DNA from: Streptomyces violaceoruber
GTDB lineage: Bacteria > Actinomycetota > Actinomycetes > Streptomycetales > Streptomycetaceae
Assembly (NCBI GenBank): GCA_000720805.1
Contig: JODI01000014.1
Coordinates: 62,001-126,000, forward strand
Direction of reading: 5' to 3'
Length of the DNA: 64,000 nt
Below, one piece after another: positions 47,217 through 56,906 of the stretch (position 1 is its first letter; each line of letters begins with the position of its first letter). The notes below the pieces were generated by a model. The model saw only the letters and a list, made by a program, of their open reading frames with translations. It had not been told where the DNA came from and made no database searches. The translations under genes and the position numbers were made by a program.

Positions 47217-47999
47217 TCACGACGACGCCGGCGGATACAGCGACCGCGGCAGCTGCGAGGCCGCCGCGGAGTCCAGCAGCCACAGGGTGCGCTGCCTGCC
47301 CTGCGCACCCGCCACCGGGGCCTGGATCTCGCCCGCGCCCGAGAGGCCGATCGCCACGGCCTCGGCCTTGTCCTCGCCCGCTGCCAGGAGCCAGACCTCG
47401 CGGGCCGCGCGGATCGCCGGGAGGGTGAGGGTGACACGGGTCGGCGGGGGCTTCGGGGCACCGTGGACGCCGACGACCGTGCGCTCGGTCTCCCGGACGG
47501 CCGGGAGCTCGGGGAACAGGGACGCCACATGGGTGTCCGGGCCCACGCCCAGCATCAGGACGTCGAAGGTCGGGACGGCACCGTGGTTCTCCGGGCCCGC
47601 CGCACGGGCCAGCTCCTCGGCGTACCCCGCCGCCGCGGCGTCCGCGTCGGCGCCGTACGGGCCGTCCGACGCGGGCATGGCGTGCACGCGCTTCGGGTCC
47701 AGCGGCACCGAGGCCAGCAGGGCCTCGCGGGCCTGCGTGACATTGCGGTCCGGGTCGCCCTCCGGGAGGAACCGTTCGTCGCCCCACCACAGGTCGAGGC
47801 GGCCCCAGTCGATGGCGTCCCGGGCCGGTGCGGCGGCCAGGGCGGCGAGCAGACCGTTGCCGTTGCGGCCGCCCGTGAGGACCACGGACGCCGCACCGCG
47901 CGAGGCCTGCGCGTCCACGATCTTCGTGATCAGGCGGGCCGCGGCGGCCTGCGCCATCAGCTCCTTGTCGTGGTGCACGACCAGCTGCGGAGTGCTCAC
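47217..47999 (-). CDS. pgl: 6-phosphogluconolactonase
   Basis: A 260-residue DevB-type lactonase hydrolysing 6-phosphogluconolactone in the oxidative pentose phosphate pathway. Family signatures are ASVVLTGGRNGNGLLAAL, DLWWGDERFLPEGDPDRN and FDVLMLGVGPDTHVASLFP; the usual GMGEDGH/GVGPDGH motif reads GVGPDTH here. The GTG start overlaps the opcA stop by four bases. Last gene of the tkt-tal-zwf-opcA-pgl operon, ending at a hairpin. Confidence 0.94.
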   Translation of the reverse strand: MSTPQLVVHHDKELMAQAAAARLITKIVDAQASRGAASVVLTGGRNGNGLLAALAAAPARDAIDWGRLDLWWGDERFLPEGDPDRNVTQAREALLASVPLDPKRVHAMPASDGPYGADADAAAAGYAEELARAAGPENHGAVPTFDVLMLGVGPDTHVASLFPELPAVRETERTVVGVHGAPKPPPTRVTLTLPAIRAAREVWLLAAGEDKAEAVAIGLSGAGEIQAPVAGAQGRQRTLWLLDSAAASQLPRSLYPPASS

Positions 48000-49180
48000 T
48001 TCGCCGCCGCCTTCCTCACCGGGGCCTGTGCCGCCGCTTCCTTCGCGGATGCTTTCGCAGCCGCTTCAAGGGGTGTAGGGATCGCGTCGGCGCCTTCTCC
48101 TTTGGCTCCTTCGGCTCCTTCGGCTCCCTCGGCTCCTTTGGCCACCGGTCCCTCCGCGGGGGTGTCCGCCGCCTGAGCGGCCGGCTCCGGTACGGGCGTC
48201 CCGGCAGCCTTGCCGTGCGACCCGTGCTGCCCATGCGTCCCGTTCGACCCGTTCGAGGTGTTCAGCCGCTCCACCCCGAACCGCAGCGCGGACGCGTACG
48301 TGTCGTCCGGGTCCAGCCGTCGCAGCTCCTCCGCGATCAGCTCGGCCGTGTCGCGGCGCTTGAGCGCCACCGCACGGTCCGGCTGGCCCTGGATGGAGAG
48401 GGTGGCGAGAGCACCGTCGGCGCGGTCGAGGACGATCGGGCCGCCGTCGGTGTTCATCCGGACCGCGGTCAGGCCGGGGCCCGACGACAGCGAACGCTTC
48501 ACCGGGACGTCCAGCCGGTCCGCGAGCCACATGGCCAGCAGCTCGCAGCTCGGGTTGAACTCCTCGCCCTCCACCTCGACGGTCTCGACCTCGCAGGTGA
48601 CCTGGTCCAGAGCCGCCGCCAGCATCGAACGCCAGGGCGTGATCCGGGTCCAGGACAGGTCGGTGTCGCCGGGGGTGTAGGCGTCGGCGCGGGCACCGAG
48701 CTCCCGTACCGGCTGCTCGGAGGCGTAGGTGTCGGTGACCCGGCGCTGGGCCAGGGCGCCCAGCGGGTCCTTCGCCGGGTCGAGCGGCGCGTTGACCGGC
48801 CACCAGACCACCACCGGGGCGTCCGGCAGCAGCAGCGGCAGGACGACCGACTGGGCGTGGCTGACGACATCGCCGTACAGCCGCAGGACGACCGTCTCGC
48901 CGGTGCCGGCGTCCGCGCCGACCCGTACCTCGGCGTCCAGCCGGGACTGCGTACGGTCGCGGGGCGAACGCGAGACGCGCTTGACGACCACGAGCGTGCG
49001 CGAGGGGTGCTCGTGCGAGGCGTCGTTGGCGGCCTTCAGGGCGTCGTACGCGTTCTCCTCGTCCGTGACGATGACCAGCGTGAGCACCATGCCGACGGCC
49101 GGTGTGCCGATGGCCCGGCGGCCCTGCACCAGCGCCTTGTTGATCTTGCTGGCCGTGGTGTCCGTGAGGTCTATCTTCAT
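47996..49180 (-). CDS. opcA: Glucose-6-phosphate dehydrogenase assembly protein
   Basis: A 394-residue protein that allosterically supports G6PDH activity and oligomer formation in actinobacteria and cyanobacteria. The core is clear: MKIDLTDTTASKINKALVQGRR, VVVWWPVNAPLDPAKDPLGALAQRRVTDTY, TDLSWTRITPWRSMLAAALDQ and LAMWLADRLDVPVKR. The last 90 residues are an Ala/Glu/Lys-rich tail with a tandem EGA tripeptide run (9-bp DNA repeat near 48103-48141), longer than the usual 310-360 residue proteins. It overlaps zwf and pgl by four bases each. Confidence 0.95.
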   Translation of the reverse strand: MKIDLTDTTASKINKALVQGRRAIGTPAVGMVLTLVIVTDEENAYDALKAANDASHEHPSRTLVVVKRVSRSPRDRTQSRLDAEVRVGADAGTGETVVLRLYGDVVSHAQSVVLPLLLPDAPVVVWWPVNAPLDPAKDPLGALAQRRVTDTYASEQPVRELGARADAYTPGDTDLSWTRITPWRSMLAAALDQVTCEVETVEVEGEEFNPSCELLAMWLADRLDVPVKRSLSSGPGLTAVRMNTDGGPIVLDRADGALATLSIQGQPDRAVALKRRDTAELIAEELRRLDPDDTYASALRFGVERLNTSNGSNGTHGQHGSHGKAAGTPVPEPAAQAADTPAEGPVAKGAEGAEGAEGAKGEGADAIPTPLEAAAKASAKEAAAQAPVRKAAAK

Positions 49181-50715
49181 GGCCGGCGCCAGCTCCGTCC
49201 GTCTCGCTCGAGCATCTCGTCCGCCTCCACGGGGCCCCAGGTACCGGCCTCGTACTGGGCGGGCTTGCCGTGCTTGTCCCAGTACTCCTCGATCGGGTCG
49301 AGGATCTTCCAGGACAGCTCGACCTCCTCGGTGCGCGGGAAGAGGTTCGAGTCGCCGAGCAGCACGTCGAGGATGAGCCGCTCGTACGCCTCCGGGCTGG
49401 ACTCCGTGAACGACTCGCCGTAGGCGAAGTCCATGGAGACGTCCCGGATCTCCATCGAGGTGCCGGGCACCTTGGAGCCGAAGCGGACCGTGACGCCCTC
49501 GTCGGGCTGGACGCGGATGACGATCGCGTTCTTGCCGAGCTCCTCCGTCGCCGTGTGGTCGAAGGGGGAGTGCGGGGCCCGCTGGAAGACCACCGCGATC
49601 TCGGTGACCCGGCGGCCCAGCCGCTTGCCGGTGCGCAGGTAGAAGGGGACGCCCGCCCAGCGGCGGTTGTCGATCTCCACCTTGATCGCGGCGTACGTGT
49701 CGGTCTTCGACTTGCGGTCGATGCCGTCCTCTTCGAGGTAGCCGATGACCTTCTCGCCACCCTGCCAGCCGGCCGCGTACTGCCCGCGGACGGTGTCCGC
49801 GCCGAGGTCCTTCGGCAGCTTCACCGCGCCGAGCACCTTGGTCTTCTCGGCGGCGAGCGCGTCCGCGTCGAACGAGGACGGCTCCTCCATGGCGGTCAGC
49901 GCCATCAGCTGGAGCAGGTGGTTCTGGATCACGTCACGGGCGGCGCCGATGCCGTCGTAGTAGCCGGCCCGGCCGCCGATGCCGATGTCCTCGGCCATGG
50001 TGATCTGTACGTGGTCCACGAAGGACCGGTTCCAGATCGGCTCGAACATCGTGTTGGCGAAGCGGAGCGCCAGGATGTTCTGGACGGTCTCCTTGCCGAG
50101 GTAGTGGTCGATGCGGAAGACCTGGTCCGGGGCGAAGACCTCCTCGACGGTCGTGTTGAGCTCCTCGGCCGACTTCAGGTCGTGGCCGAAGGGCTTCTCG
50201 ATGACCGCGCGTCGCCAGGATCCACCCGACTGGTCGGCCAGGCCGTGCTTCTTGAGCTGCTGGATGACCACCGGGAAGGCGGACGGCGGCACGGAGAGGT
50301 AGAAGGCGAAGTTGCCGCCCGTGCCCTGCGCCTTGTCCAGTTCCTCGATGGTGCCGCGCAGCCGCTCGAACGCGTCGTCGTCGTCGAAGGTGCCCTGGAC
50401 GAAGCGCATCCCCTGGATGAGCTGCTGCCAGACCTCCTCACGGAACGGCGTCCGCGCGTGCTCCTTCACGGCGTCGTGGACCTCCTGCGCGAAGTCCTCG
50501 TGCTGCCACTCCCGCCGGGCGAAACCGACCAGCGAGAAGCCCGGCGGCAGCAGACCCCGGTTCGCGAGGTCGTACACGGCGGGCATGAGCTTCTTTCGTG
50601 ACAAATCGCCCGTGACGCCGAAGATGACCAGGCCCGACGGCCCCGCGATGCGCGGGAGCCGTCGGTCGGCGGGGTCACGGAGCGGGTTCGCTCCGGAACC
50701 GGAGATAGGCGCCAA
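49177..50715 (-). CDS. zwf: Glucose-6-phosphate 1-dehydrogenase
   Basis: A 512-residue enzyme oxidising glucose 6-phosphate with NADP. The coenzyme site is VIFGVTGDLSRKKLMPAVYDL, the active site RIDHYLGKETVQN, and the substrate-binding segment VIEKPFGHDL. MRF, PFYLRTGKRL and LILDVLLGDSNLFPRTEEVE complete the family pattern. A TTG start at 50715 is inferred because it sits just four bases after the tal stop and upstream sequence belongs to tal. Coupled to opcA by an ATGA overlap. Confidence 0.96.
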   Translation of the reverse strand: MAPISGSGANPLRDPADRRLPRIAGPSGLVIFGVTGDLSRKKLMPAVYDLANRGLLPPGFSLVGFARREWQHEDFAQEVHDAVKEHARTPFREEVWQQLIQGMRFVQGTFDDDDAFERLRGTIEELDKAQGTGGNFAFYLSVPPSAFPVVIQQLKKHGLADQSGGSWRRAVIEKPFGHDLKSAEELNTTVEEVFAPDQVFRIDHYLGKETVQNILALRFANTMFEPIWNRSFVDHVQITMAEDIGIGGRAGYYDGIGAARDVIQNHLLQLMALTAMEEPSSFDADALAAEKTKVLGAVKLPKDLGADTVRGQYAAGWQGGEKVIGYLEEDGIDRKSKTDTYAAIKVEIDNRRWAGVPFYLRTGKRLGRRVTEIAVVFQRAPHSPFDHTATEELGKNAIVIRVQPDEGVTVRFGSKVPGTSMEIRDVSMDFAYGESFTESSPEAYERLILDVLLGDSNLFPRTEEVELSWKILDPIEEYWDKHGKPAQYEAGTWGPVEADEMLERDGRSWRRP

Positions 50716-50719
50716 GGGT

Positions 50720-51838
50720 TCAGCCCTCCGAAGGGGCGAGGCGCTGAAGCTCCGCCTCGGTCGACTTGAGCAGGTCGTTCCAGGACGCCTCGAACTTCTC
50801 GACGCCCTCCTTCTCCAGGAGCTCGACCACCTCGTCGTACGGGATCCCGAGCTTCTCGACCGCGTCGAGCTCGGCGCGGGCCTGCTCGTACGTACCGGCG
50901 ATGGCGTTGCCGCGGATCTCGCCCTGCTCCTCGGTGGCGAACAGGGTCGCCTCCGGCATGGTGTTCACCGTGTTCGGCGCGACCAGTTCCTCGACGTACA
51001 TGGTCTTCTTGTACGCCGGGTCCTTGACGCCGGTCGACGCCCACAGCGGACGCTGCTTGTTGGCGCCGGCGCTCTCCAGCGTGCTCCAGCGGCCCGAGGA
51101 GAAGACCTCCTCGTAGGCCTGGTAGGCCAGGCGCGCGTTGGCGACGCCGGCCTTGCCGCGGGCGGCCTTGGCCTCGTCGGTGCCGAGCGCGTCGATCTGC
51201 TTGTCGATCTCGGTGTCCACGCGGGACACGAAGAAGGACGCCACGGAGTGGATCTTCGAGAGGTCCAGGCCGCGCTCCTTGGCCTTCTCCAGGCCGGCGA
51301 GGAACGCGTCCATGACCTCGCGGTAGCGCTCCAGCGAGAAGATCAGCGTGACGTTGACGCTGATGCCGAGGCCGATGACCTCGGTGATCGCCGGGATGCC
51401 GGCACGGGTGGCCGGGATCTTGATGAGGGTGTTGGGGCGGTCCACCAGCCACGCGAGCTGCTTGGCCTCGGCGACCGTCGCCTTGGTGTTGTGGGCCAGG
51501 CGCGGGTCGACCTCGATCGACACGCGGCCGTCCTGGCCGCCGGTGGCGTCGAAGACCGGGCGCAGGATGTCGGCGGCGTCACGGACGTCCGCCGTCGTGA
51601 TCATGCGGATGGCCTCTTCGACGGTGACCTTGCGGAAGGCGAGGTCGGAGACCTGCAGGTCGTAGCCGTCGCCTTCGGAGATCGCCTTCTGGAAGATGGA
51701 CGGGTTGGTGGTGACGCCCACGACGTGCTGCTGGTCGATCAGCTCGGCGAGGTTGCCGGACGTGATCCGCTTGCGCGACAGGTCGTCCAGCCAGATCGCC
51801 ACGCCTTCTTCGGAGAGGCGCTTGAGTGCGTCTGTCAT
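50720..51838 (-). CDS. tal: Transaldolase
   Basis: A 372-residue class I aldolase of the non-oxidative pentose phosphate pathway. It has [15 protein letters not shown] near residue 40, the Schiff-base Lys in [11 protein letters not shown], and the [17 protein letters not shown] phosphate-site segment; its length matches the actinobacterial tal type (about 370-380) rather than the 315-residue E. coli type. TAGGAG precedes the ATG. It is second in the operon after tkt and four bases from zwf. Confidence 0.96.
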   Translation of the reverse strand: MTDALKRLSEEGVAIWLDDLSRKRITSGNLAELIDQQHVVGVTTNPSIFQKAISEGDGYDLQVSDLAFRKVTVEEAIRMITTADVRDAADILRPVFDATGGQDGRVSIEVDPRLAHNTKATVAEAKQLAWLVDRPNTLIKIPATRAGIPAITEVIGLGISVNVTLIFSLERYREVMDAFLAGLEKAKERGLDLSKIHSVASFFVSRVDTEIDKQIDALGTDEAKAARGKAGVANARLAYQAYEEVFSSGRWSTLESAGANKQRPLWASTGVKDPAYKKTMYVEELVAPNTVNTMPEATLFATEEQGEIRGNAIAGTYEQARAELDAVEKLGIPYDEVVELLEKEGVEKFEASWNDLLKSTEAELQRLAPSEG

Positions 51839-51871
51839 GGAATTACATCTCCTACGTGTCGTATATGAGCG

Positions 51872-53804
51872 TCAGCGCTGGGCGGCGGCGATGGATTCCC
51901 GGGCCTTGGCGGCCACGTTCTCGGCAGTGAAGCCGAACTCGCGGAAGAGCACCTTGGCGTCGGCCGAAGCACCGAAGTGCTCCAGGGAAACGATGCGACC
52001 CGAGTCGCCCACGTACTTGTGCCAGGTGAGACCGATACCGGCCTCGACCGCGACACGCGCCTTCACCGCCGGCGGCAGGACGCTGTCCCGGTACCCCTGG
52101 TCCTGCTCCTCGAACCACTCCACGGACGGCATGGACACCACTCGCGTCGGCACACCGTCGGCTTCGAGCTGCTCGCGCGCCTCCACGGCGACGTGCACCT
52201 CGGAACCGGTGGCGATCAGGATCACCTCGGGAGTCCCGCCGGAGGCCTCGAACAGGACGTAACCGCCCTTGGCCGCGTCCTCGTTGGGCTCGTACGTCGG
52301 CACGCCCTGGCGGGTCAGCGCCAGACCGTGCGGGGCGCCCTTGCCGAAGACCTTGGTGTAGCGCTTGAGGATCTCGCGCCACGCGATCGCGGTCTCGTTG
52401 GCGTCGGCCGGGCGGACCACGTTCAGACCCGGGATGGCGCGCAGCGACGCCAGGTGCTCGACGGGCTGGTGGGTCGGGCCGTCCTCGCCCAGGCCGATGG
52501 AGTCGTGCGTCCACACGTACGTCACCGGCAGGTGCATCAGGGCCGACAGGCGCACGGCGTTGCGCATGTAGTCGGAGAACACGAGGAACGTGCCGCCGTA
52601 GATGCGCGTGTTTCCGTGCAGCGCGATGCCGTTCATCTCCGCGGCCATGGAGTGCTCGCGGATGCCGAAGTGGATCGTGCGGCCGTACGGGTCGGCCTCC
52701 GGCAGCGGGTTGGACCGGGATCTTCTCCTCCCAGCCGGTGGGCAGCTCACCCGCGGCGACACGGTCGAACTCGGCCGCGCGCTCCGGCTTGTTGCTGCGC
52801 CACTCCTGGAACGACTTCTCCCACTCGGCCTTGGCCTGCCGTCCCCGCTCACCCAGTGCCCGGGTGTGCGCGAGGACCTCGTCGGCGACCTCGAAGGTCT
52901 TGGCCGGGTCGAAGCCGAGGACGCGCTTGGTGGCCGCGACCTCGTCGTCGCCCAGCGCCGAGCCGTGCGCGGCCTCGGTGTTCTGGGCGTTCGGCGCCGG
53001 CCAGGCGATGATCGAGCGCATCGCGATGAACGACGGCCGGTCGGTGACCGCCTTCGCCGCCTCGATCGCGTTGTAGAGGGCGTGCGGGTCGAGGTCGCCG
53101 TCCGGCTTCGGGGCCACGCGCTGGACGTGCCAGCCGTACGCCTCGTACCGCTTGGCGGTCTCCTCGGAGACGGCTGTCGCCGTGTCGCCCTCGATGGAGA
53201 TGTGGTTGTCGTCCCACAGCAGCACGAGGTTGCCGAGCTTCTGGTGGCCGGCCAGCGAGGACGCCTCCGCGGAGATGCCCTCCTGGAGGCAGCCGTCACC
53301 GGCGATGGCGAAGATGAAGTGGTCGAAGGGGGACTCGCCAGCGGGGGCGTCCGGGTCGAACAGGCCGCGCTCGTAGCGGGCGGCCATCGCCATGCCGACC
53401 GCGTTGGCGATACCCTGGCCCAGCGGGCCGGTGGTGGTCTCCACGCCGGTGGTGTGGCCGTACTCCGGGTGTCCCGGGGTCTTCGAACCCCAGGTCCGGA
53501 ACGCCTTCAGGTCGTCCAGCTCAAGACCGAAACCGGCCAGGTACAGCTGGGTGTAGAGGGTCAGGGACGAGTGGCCCGCGGACAGCACGAAGCGGTCGCG
53601 GCCGACCCAGTCCGGGTCCGCGGGGTCGTGCCGCATCACCTTCTGGAAGAGGGTGTAGGCGGCAGGCGCCAGGCTCATCGCCGTGCCGGGATGGCCGTTG
53701 CCGACCTTCTGTACGGCATCGGCGGCCAGGACGCGGGCGGTGTCCACGGCCCGCTGGTCCAGCTCGGTCCACTCGAGGTCTGTGGTGGTCGGCTTGGTGC
53801 TCAC
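51872..53804 (-). pseudogene. tkt: Transketolase gene broken by an internal deletion
   Basis: Both ends are a clear transketolase: GTG start then [26 protein letters not shown] and the thiamine-pyrophosphate motif IAGDGCLQEGISAEASSLAGH on one side, FGIREHSMAAEMNGIAL (catalytic Glu) and LGEDGPTHQPVEHLASLRAIPG on the other. At 52712 the first 364 codons (ending WEEKIPV) run into NPLPEADPYGRTIHF in another frame. About 50 residues are absent, including the conserved ATR...GGSADL...SN segment that binds sugar phosphate. The remaining halves total about 643 codons against roughly 695 expected. As read, the product would be frameshifted and inactive; a paralogue elsewhere must supply activity. Confidence 0.88.
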
Positions 53805-53829
53805 CCTGGGTCAGGGCTCCTCTCCACAT

Positions 53830-53860
53830 GTCACGCATGTCGAAACGTCACGCATGTCGA
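53830..53860. repeat. 14-bp direct repeat upstream of tkt
   Basis: GTCACGCATGTCGA occurs at 53830-53843 and 53847-53860, 17 bases start to start, 26 bases before the tkt GTG. Placed where an activator or repressor would bind to control the pentose-phosphate operon. Confidence 0.7.
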
Positions 53861-54075
53861 TTGCCGGTGCACTGGGCGCCCCGGCCGATGTCGAGCCTAC
53901 CCCCGTCCGCACATGCGTTTTTTCGAGTCATTCCAGACTGCCGGGACTCATCGGGATCCGCCTGCCGACTGGCCTGTTCCGCATTCGGCAGGTGAATACG
54001 GAGCCGCTCATCGGAGTGCTCAATCGAGTGCCGTCGGGCTCTTCCAGCAGGGCCGCTTCACATGATCCGACCAGC

Positions 54076-54166
54076 GCCGCCACCGCGGCCCGGCGACGCC
54101 GCCGGCAGCGGCCCGGCAATGCCGCCGACAGCGGCCCGGCAGCGCCGCCGATCGCCTGCCCGACCA
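54076..54166. repeat. Degenerate 23-bp tandem repeat upstream of ctaB
   Basis: About four units of the type GCCGCCG-RCAGCGGCCCGGCA. The units at 54098-54120 and 54121-54143 are nearly identical; the flanking units have drifted. It is not part of a supported gene and is 126 bp before the ctaB start. Confidence 0.75.
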
Positions 54167-54291
54167 GCGCCGCTCAACACGACCCCACCCCCGCGAATGT
54201 CGGGGTATGGGCAACGTCTACAGTGGCGTGGTACGCGCGAGCCTTTACCGGGACTTCACAGGGTGGGGCTTGCTGGGATGTCTCTGTAGGG

Positions 54292-55245
54292 GTGTGCGTG
54301 ACGGCCGTCGAATCCCGTCCAGCGGGGGTGCTCGGGGAGAGCAGGAGCTCGAGTCACCGGCCGTTCGGGGCCCGTGTCAAAGCGTTCGTGGCGCTGACGA
54401 AGCCGCGGATCATCGAGCTGCTGCTGATCACCACCGTCCCGGTGATGTTCCTGGCGCAGCAGGGTGTGCCCGACCTGAAGCTGGTGCTGCTCACCTGTGT
54501 CGGCGGCTACCTCTCCGCGGGCGGCGCCAACGCGCTGAACATGTACATCGACCGCGACATCGACGCGCTGATGGACCGCACCTCGCAGCGTCCGCTGGTC
54601 ACCGGCATGGTCAGTCCGCGCGAGTGCCTGGTCTTCGGTATCTCTCTCGCGGTCGTCTCGACGCTGTTGTTCGGCCTGGCCGTCAACTGGCTGTCGGCCT
54701 GGCTGTCGCTCGGCGCGCTCCTCTTCTATGTGGTCGTCTACACGATGATCCTCAAGCGCCGCACCTCGCAGAACATCGTGTGGGGCGGCATCGCCGGCTG
54801 CCTGCCCGTCCTCATCGGCTGGTCGTCCGTCACCAACTCCATGTCGTGGGCGCCGGTCATCCTCTTCCTCGTCATGTTCTTCTGGACGCCGCCGCACTAC
54901 TGGCCGCTGTCCATGAAGGTCAGGGAGGACTACGCGCGCGTGGGCGTGCCGATGCTGCCGGTGGTCGCCTCGAACAAGGTGGTCGCGCGGCAGATCGTGC
55001 TCTACAGCTGGGTGATGGTCGCGGTGTCGCTGCTGCTGACCCCGCTCGGCTACACCGGCTGGTTCTACACGGTGGTCGCGCTGCTGGCCGGCGGCTTCTG
55101 GCTGTGGGAGGCGCACGGGCTGCAGAACCGGGCCAAGGCCGAGGTGACCGGCGTGAAGCTCAAGGAGATGCGGCTGTTCCACTGGTCGATCACCTACGTC
55201 TCGCTCCTGTTCGTGGCGGTCGCGGTGGATCCCTTCCTCCGCTGA
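54292..55245 (+). CDS. ctaB: Protoheme IX farnesyltransferase
   Basis: A 317-residue UbiA-type membrane prenyltransferase that makes heme O from heme B for the aa3 cytochrome oxidase. The two Asp-rich sites are [15 protein letters not shown] and a second Asp-rich region near [13 protein letters not shown]; about nine transmembrane helices follow. The GTG at 54292 gives the VCVTAVES start seen in relatives; the GTG at 54298 is possible. A 19-bp hairpin follows. Separated from ctaA by two genes. Confidence 0.95.
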   Translation: MCVTAVESRPAGVLGESRSSSHRPFGARVKAFVALTKPRIIELLLITTVPVMFLAQQGVPDLKLVLLTCVGGYLSAGGANALNMYIDRDIDALMDRTSQRPLVTGMVSPRECLVFGISLAVVSTLLFGLAVNWLSAWLSLGALLFYVVVYTMILKRRTSQNIVWGGIAGCLPVLIGWSSVTNSMSWAPVILFLVMFFWTPPHYWPLSMKVREDYARVGVPMLPVVASNKVVARQIVLYSWVMVAVSLLLTPLGYTGWFYTVVALLAGGFWLWEAHGLQNRAKAEVTGVKLKEMRLFHWSITYVSLLFVAVAVDPFLR

Positions 55246-55260
55246 CGCCAGTGTGACGTC

Positions 55261-55304
55261 CGACGGGCGGGGTGCGTGGTCAAGGCCACGCACCCCGCCC
55301 GTCG
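55261..55304 (+). terminator. 19-bp perfect hairpin after ctaB
   Basis: CGACGGGCGGGGTGCGTGG pairs completely with its complement around a 6-base loop TCAAGG, starting 15 bases after the ctaB stop. It ends before the small gene at 55338. Confidence 0.8.
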
Positions 55305-55337
55305 CCGTTCGCTCTACCCGTCGGTAGCATCCTGGCC

Positions 55338-55694
55338 ATGGCAGACACGCAGCAGGTTGACGAGGGCACCGACGCCAAGCAGGCCGCACGGGCCGCGCGC
55401 AGGGTGGCCCGGCTGGCCAAGCAGATCGGCGCCTTCTCCAAGGCGCACGGCGGCGCCGAGGGCCAGTTGGCCTACCTCGGACAGCGCGGCGCACGGATCG
55501 TGCTCGTCGGCGAGGACGGCGGCTGGGGCGACCTGGTGGCCCCGTCGTACGACATCGCCGAGAAGGCCGTCGCCAAGGCCGGGATCACCGTCCACGAGGC
55601 GTTCGACGGCGAGTTCGCGGCCAAGGTGAGGACGGGCCCGTACGAATGGACCCGCATGGCCGGGATCCAGGTGGGCGGTCCGAGCAACACCTGA
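55338..55694 (+). CDS. Conserved 118-residue protein of unknown function
   Basis: A small soluble protein: an Ala/Arg-rich N-terminal helix (QAARAARRVARLAKQIGAFSKAHGG), then alternating strands and helices (ARIVLVGEDGGWGDLVAPSYDIAEKAVAKAGITVHEAF). I do not recognise a family, though the conserved-looking GEDGGWGDLVAP and EWTRMAGIQVGG ends suggest a real, selected gene. Codon use is like its neighbours. Its ATG follows the ctaB terminator by about 35 bases, and another gene starts 82 bases after its stop. Confidence 0.8.
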   Translation: MADTQQVDEGTDAKQAARAARRVARLAKQIGAFSKAHGGAEGQLAYLGQRGARIVLVGEDGGWGDLVAPSYDIAEKAVAKAGITVHEAFDGEFAAKVRTGPYEWTRMAGIQVGGPSNT

Positions 55695-55775
55695 CACCGG
55701 GTTCACCCGTTAGGCCCCGTGCGGGACCGTAGGAGAACACGGTCCCGGGACGTGGTCCAGTCACGGGGAGTCCGG

Positions 55776-56882
55776 ATGATCGAAACGCCGTCCCTCGTGG
55801 ACCAGTACTGCCACGGCGTGCTGAGAACGGAGCTGGGTCTCGGTACCTTCGAGGCCCAGCTGGCCCGCACCGAGGGCCCGCCCGCGCCGGGCACGACGCT
55901 CTTCGACACCCAGACCGGCTTCGCGGTACGCCGCTGGTGCCCCCCGTTGCTCGGCCTGGAAGCGCACTGCTCACCCGCCCGTTACCTCGCCCGGCGCCGT
56001 GAACTCGGCGTACTGGAGTCGGGCCGCCGTCTGCTGCGCGGCAGCGGCATCACGACGTATCTGGTGGACGCCGGGCTGCCCGGCGATCTCACCGGGCCCG
56101 GTGAGATGGCCTCCACGGCGGGCGCCGAGGCCCGCGAGGTCGTACGGCTGGAGCTCCTCGCCGAACAGGTCGCCGACACCTCCGGCACGGTCGAGTCCTT
56201 CCTCGCCAACCTCGCCGAGTCGGTGCACGGCGCCGCAGCGAACGCGGTCGCCTTCTCGTCGGCGGCGGGCGTACGGCACGGGCTGGCGCTCGCTCCGGAG
56301 CCGCCGGGGCCGGGCGAGGTGCGGGGCGCGGCGGGGCGCTGGCTCGCCGGGCGCCGGGTGGGCGGGGAACTGACCGACCCGGTGCTGCTGCGACACCTGC
56401 TGTGGATCGCGGTCGCCTCCGGCCGGCCTCTCCAACTGCATGCCGGGCTCGGCGAACCGGGCCTGCGCATCGACCGCGCCGACCCGGTCCTGCTGACCGA
56501 CTTCGTGCGGGCCACGGCCGGCCTGGGCACCGACCTCGTCCTGCTGCACAGTTACCCGTACCACCGGCACGCCGCCCATCTCGCCGGGGTCTTCCCGCAT
56601 GTGTACGCCGACTCGGGCGCCGCCCTGGTGCGCACCGGCGCCCGGGCCGCGACCGTCCTCGCGGAGATCCTGGAGCTCGCCCCCTTCGGCAAGATCCTCT
56701 TCTCCAGCGGCGCCCAGGGCCTGCCCGAACTGCATGTCGTGGGGGCGCGACTGTTCCGTGAGGCCCTGTCCAGGGTGCTCGAGACATGGGTGGCGGAGGG
56801 CGCGTGGTCCCTGGCGGACGCGCGACGGGTGGCCGGGCTGATCGCGTCGGGGAACGCCCGGCGGGTGTACGGGCTGGTGTGA
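55776..56882 (+). CDS. Amidohydrolase-family protein
   Basis: A 368-residue TIM-barrel metal-dependent hydrolase (amidohydrolase-2-like, related to the N-terminal domain of nodulin/glutamine-synthetase fusions). Supporting parts are VDQYCHGVLR at the start (HxH replaced by QYCH), LQLHAGLGEPGLRID with the barrel His, VLLHSYPYHRHAAHLAGVFPHVYADSGAAL, and KILFSSGAQGLPELHVVGARLFREAL at the end. Substrate unknown. The usual HxH at strand 1 is not intact, so metal binding may differ. CACGGGGAG precedes the ATG. It converges with ctaA across 24 bases. Confidence 0.75.
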   Translation: MIETPSLVDQYCHGVLRTELGLGTFEAQLARTEGPPAPGTTLFDTQTGFAVRRWCPPLLGLEAHCSPARYLARRRELGVLESGRRLLRGSGITTYLVDAGLPGDLTGPGEMASTAGAEAREVVRLELLAEQVADTSGTVESFLANLAESVHGAAANAVAFSSAAGVRHGLALAPEPPGPGEVRGAAGRWLAGRRVGGELTDPVLLRHLLWIAVASGRPLQLHAGLGEPGLRIDRADPVLLTDFVRATAGLGTDLVLLHSYPYHRHAAHLAGVFPHVYADSGAALVRTGARAATVLAEILELAPFGKILFSSGAQGLPELHVVGARLFREALSRVLETWVAEGAWSLADARRVAGLIASGNARRVYGLV

Positions 56883-56906
56883 CCTACGGCCGGGGGCCCT
56901 GGGGGC

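Larger units (their letters stand above)
53805..54291. other. 487-bp region between divergent tkt and ctaB
   Basis: It contains the tkt-side direct repeats, four degenerate 23-bp repeats (54076-54166), and near ctaB a small inverted repeat (ACCCC-N10-GGGGT around 54187-54206). An open frame continuous with ctaB crosses it but has no homology. No gene is supported. Confidence 0.55.
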
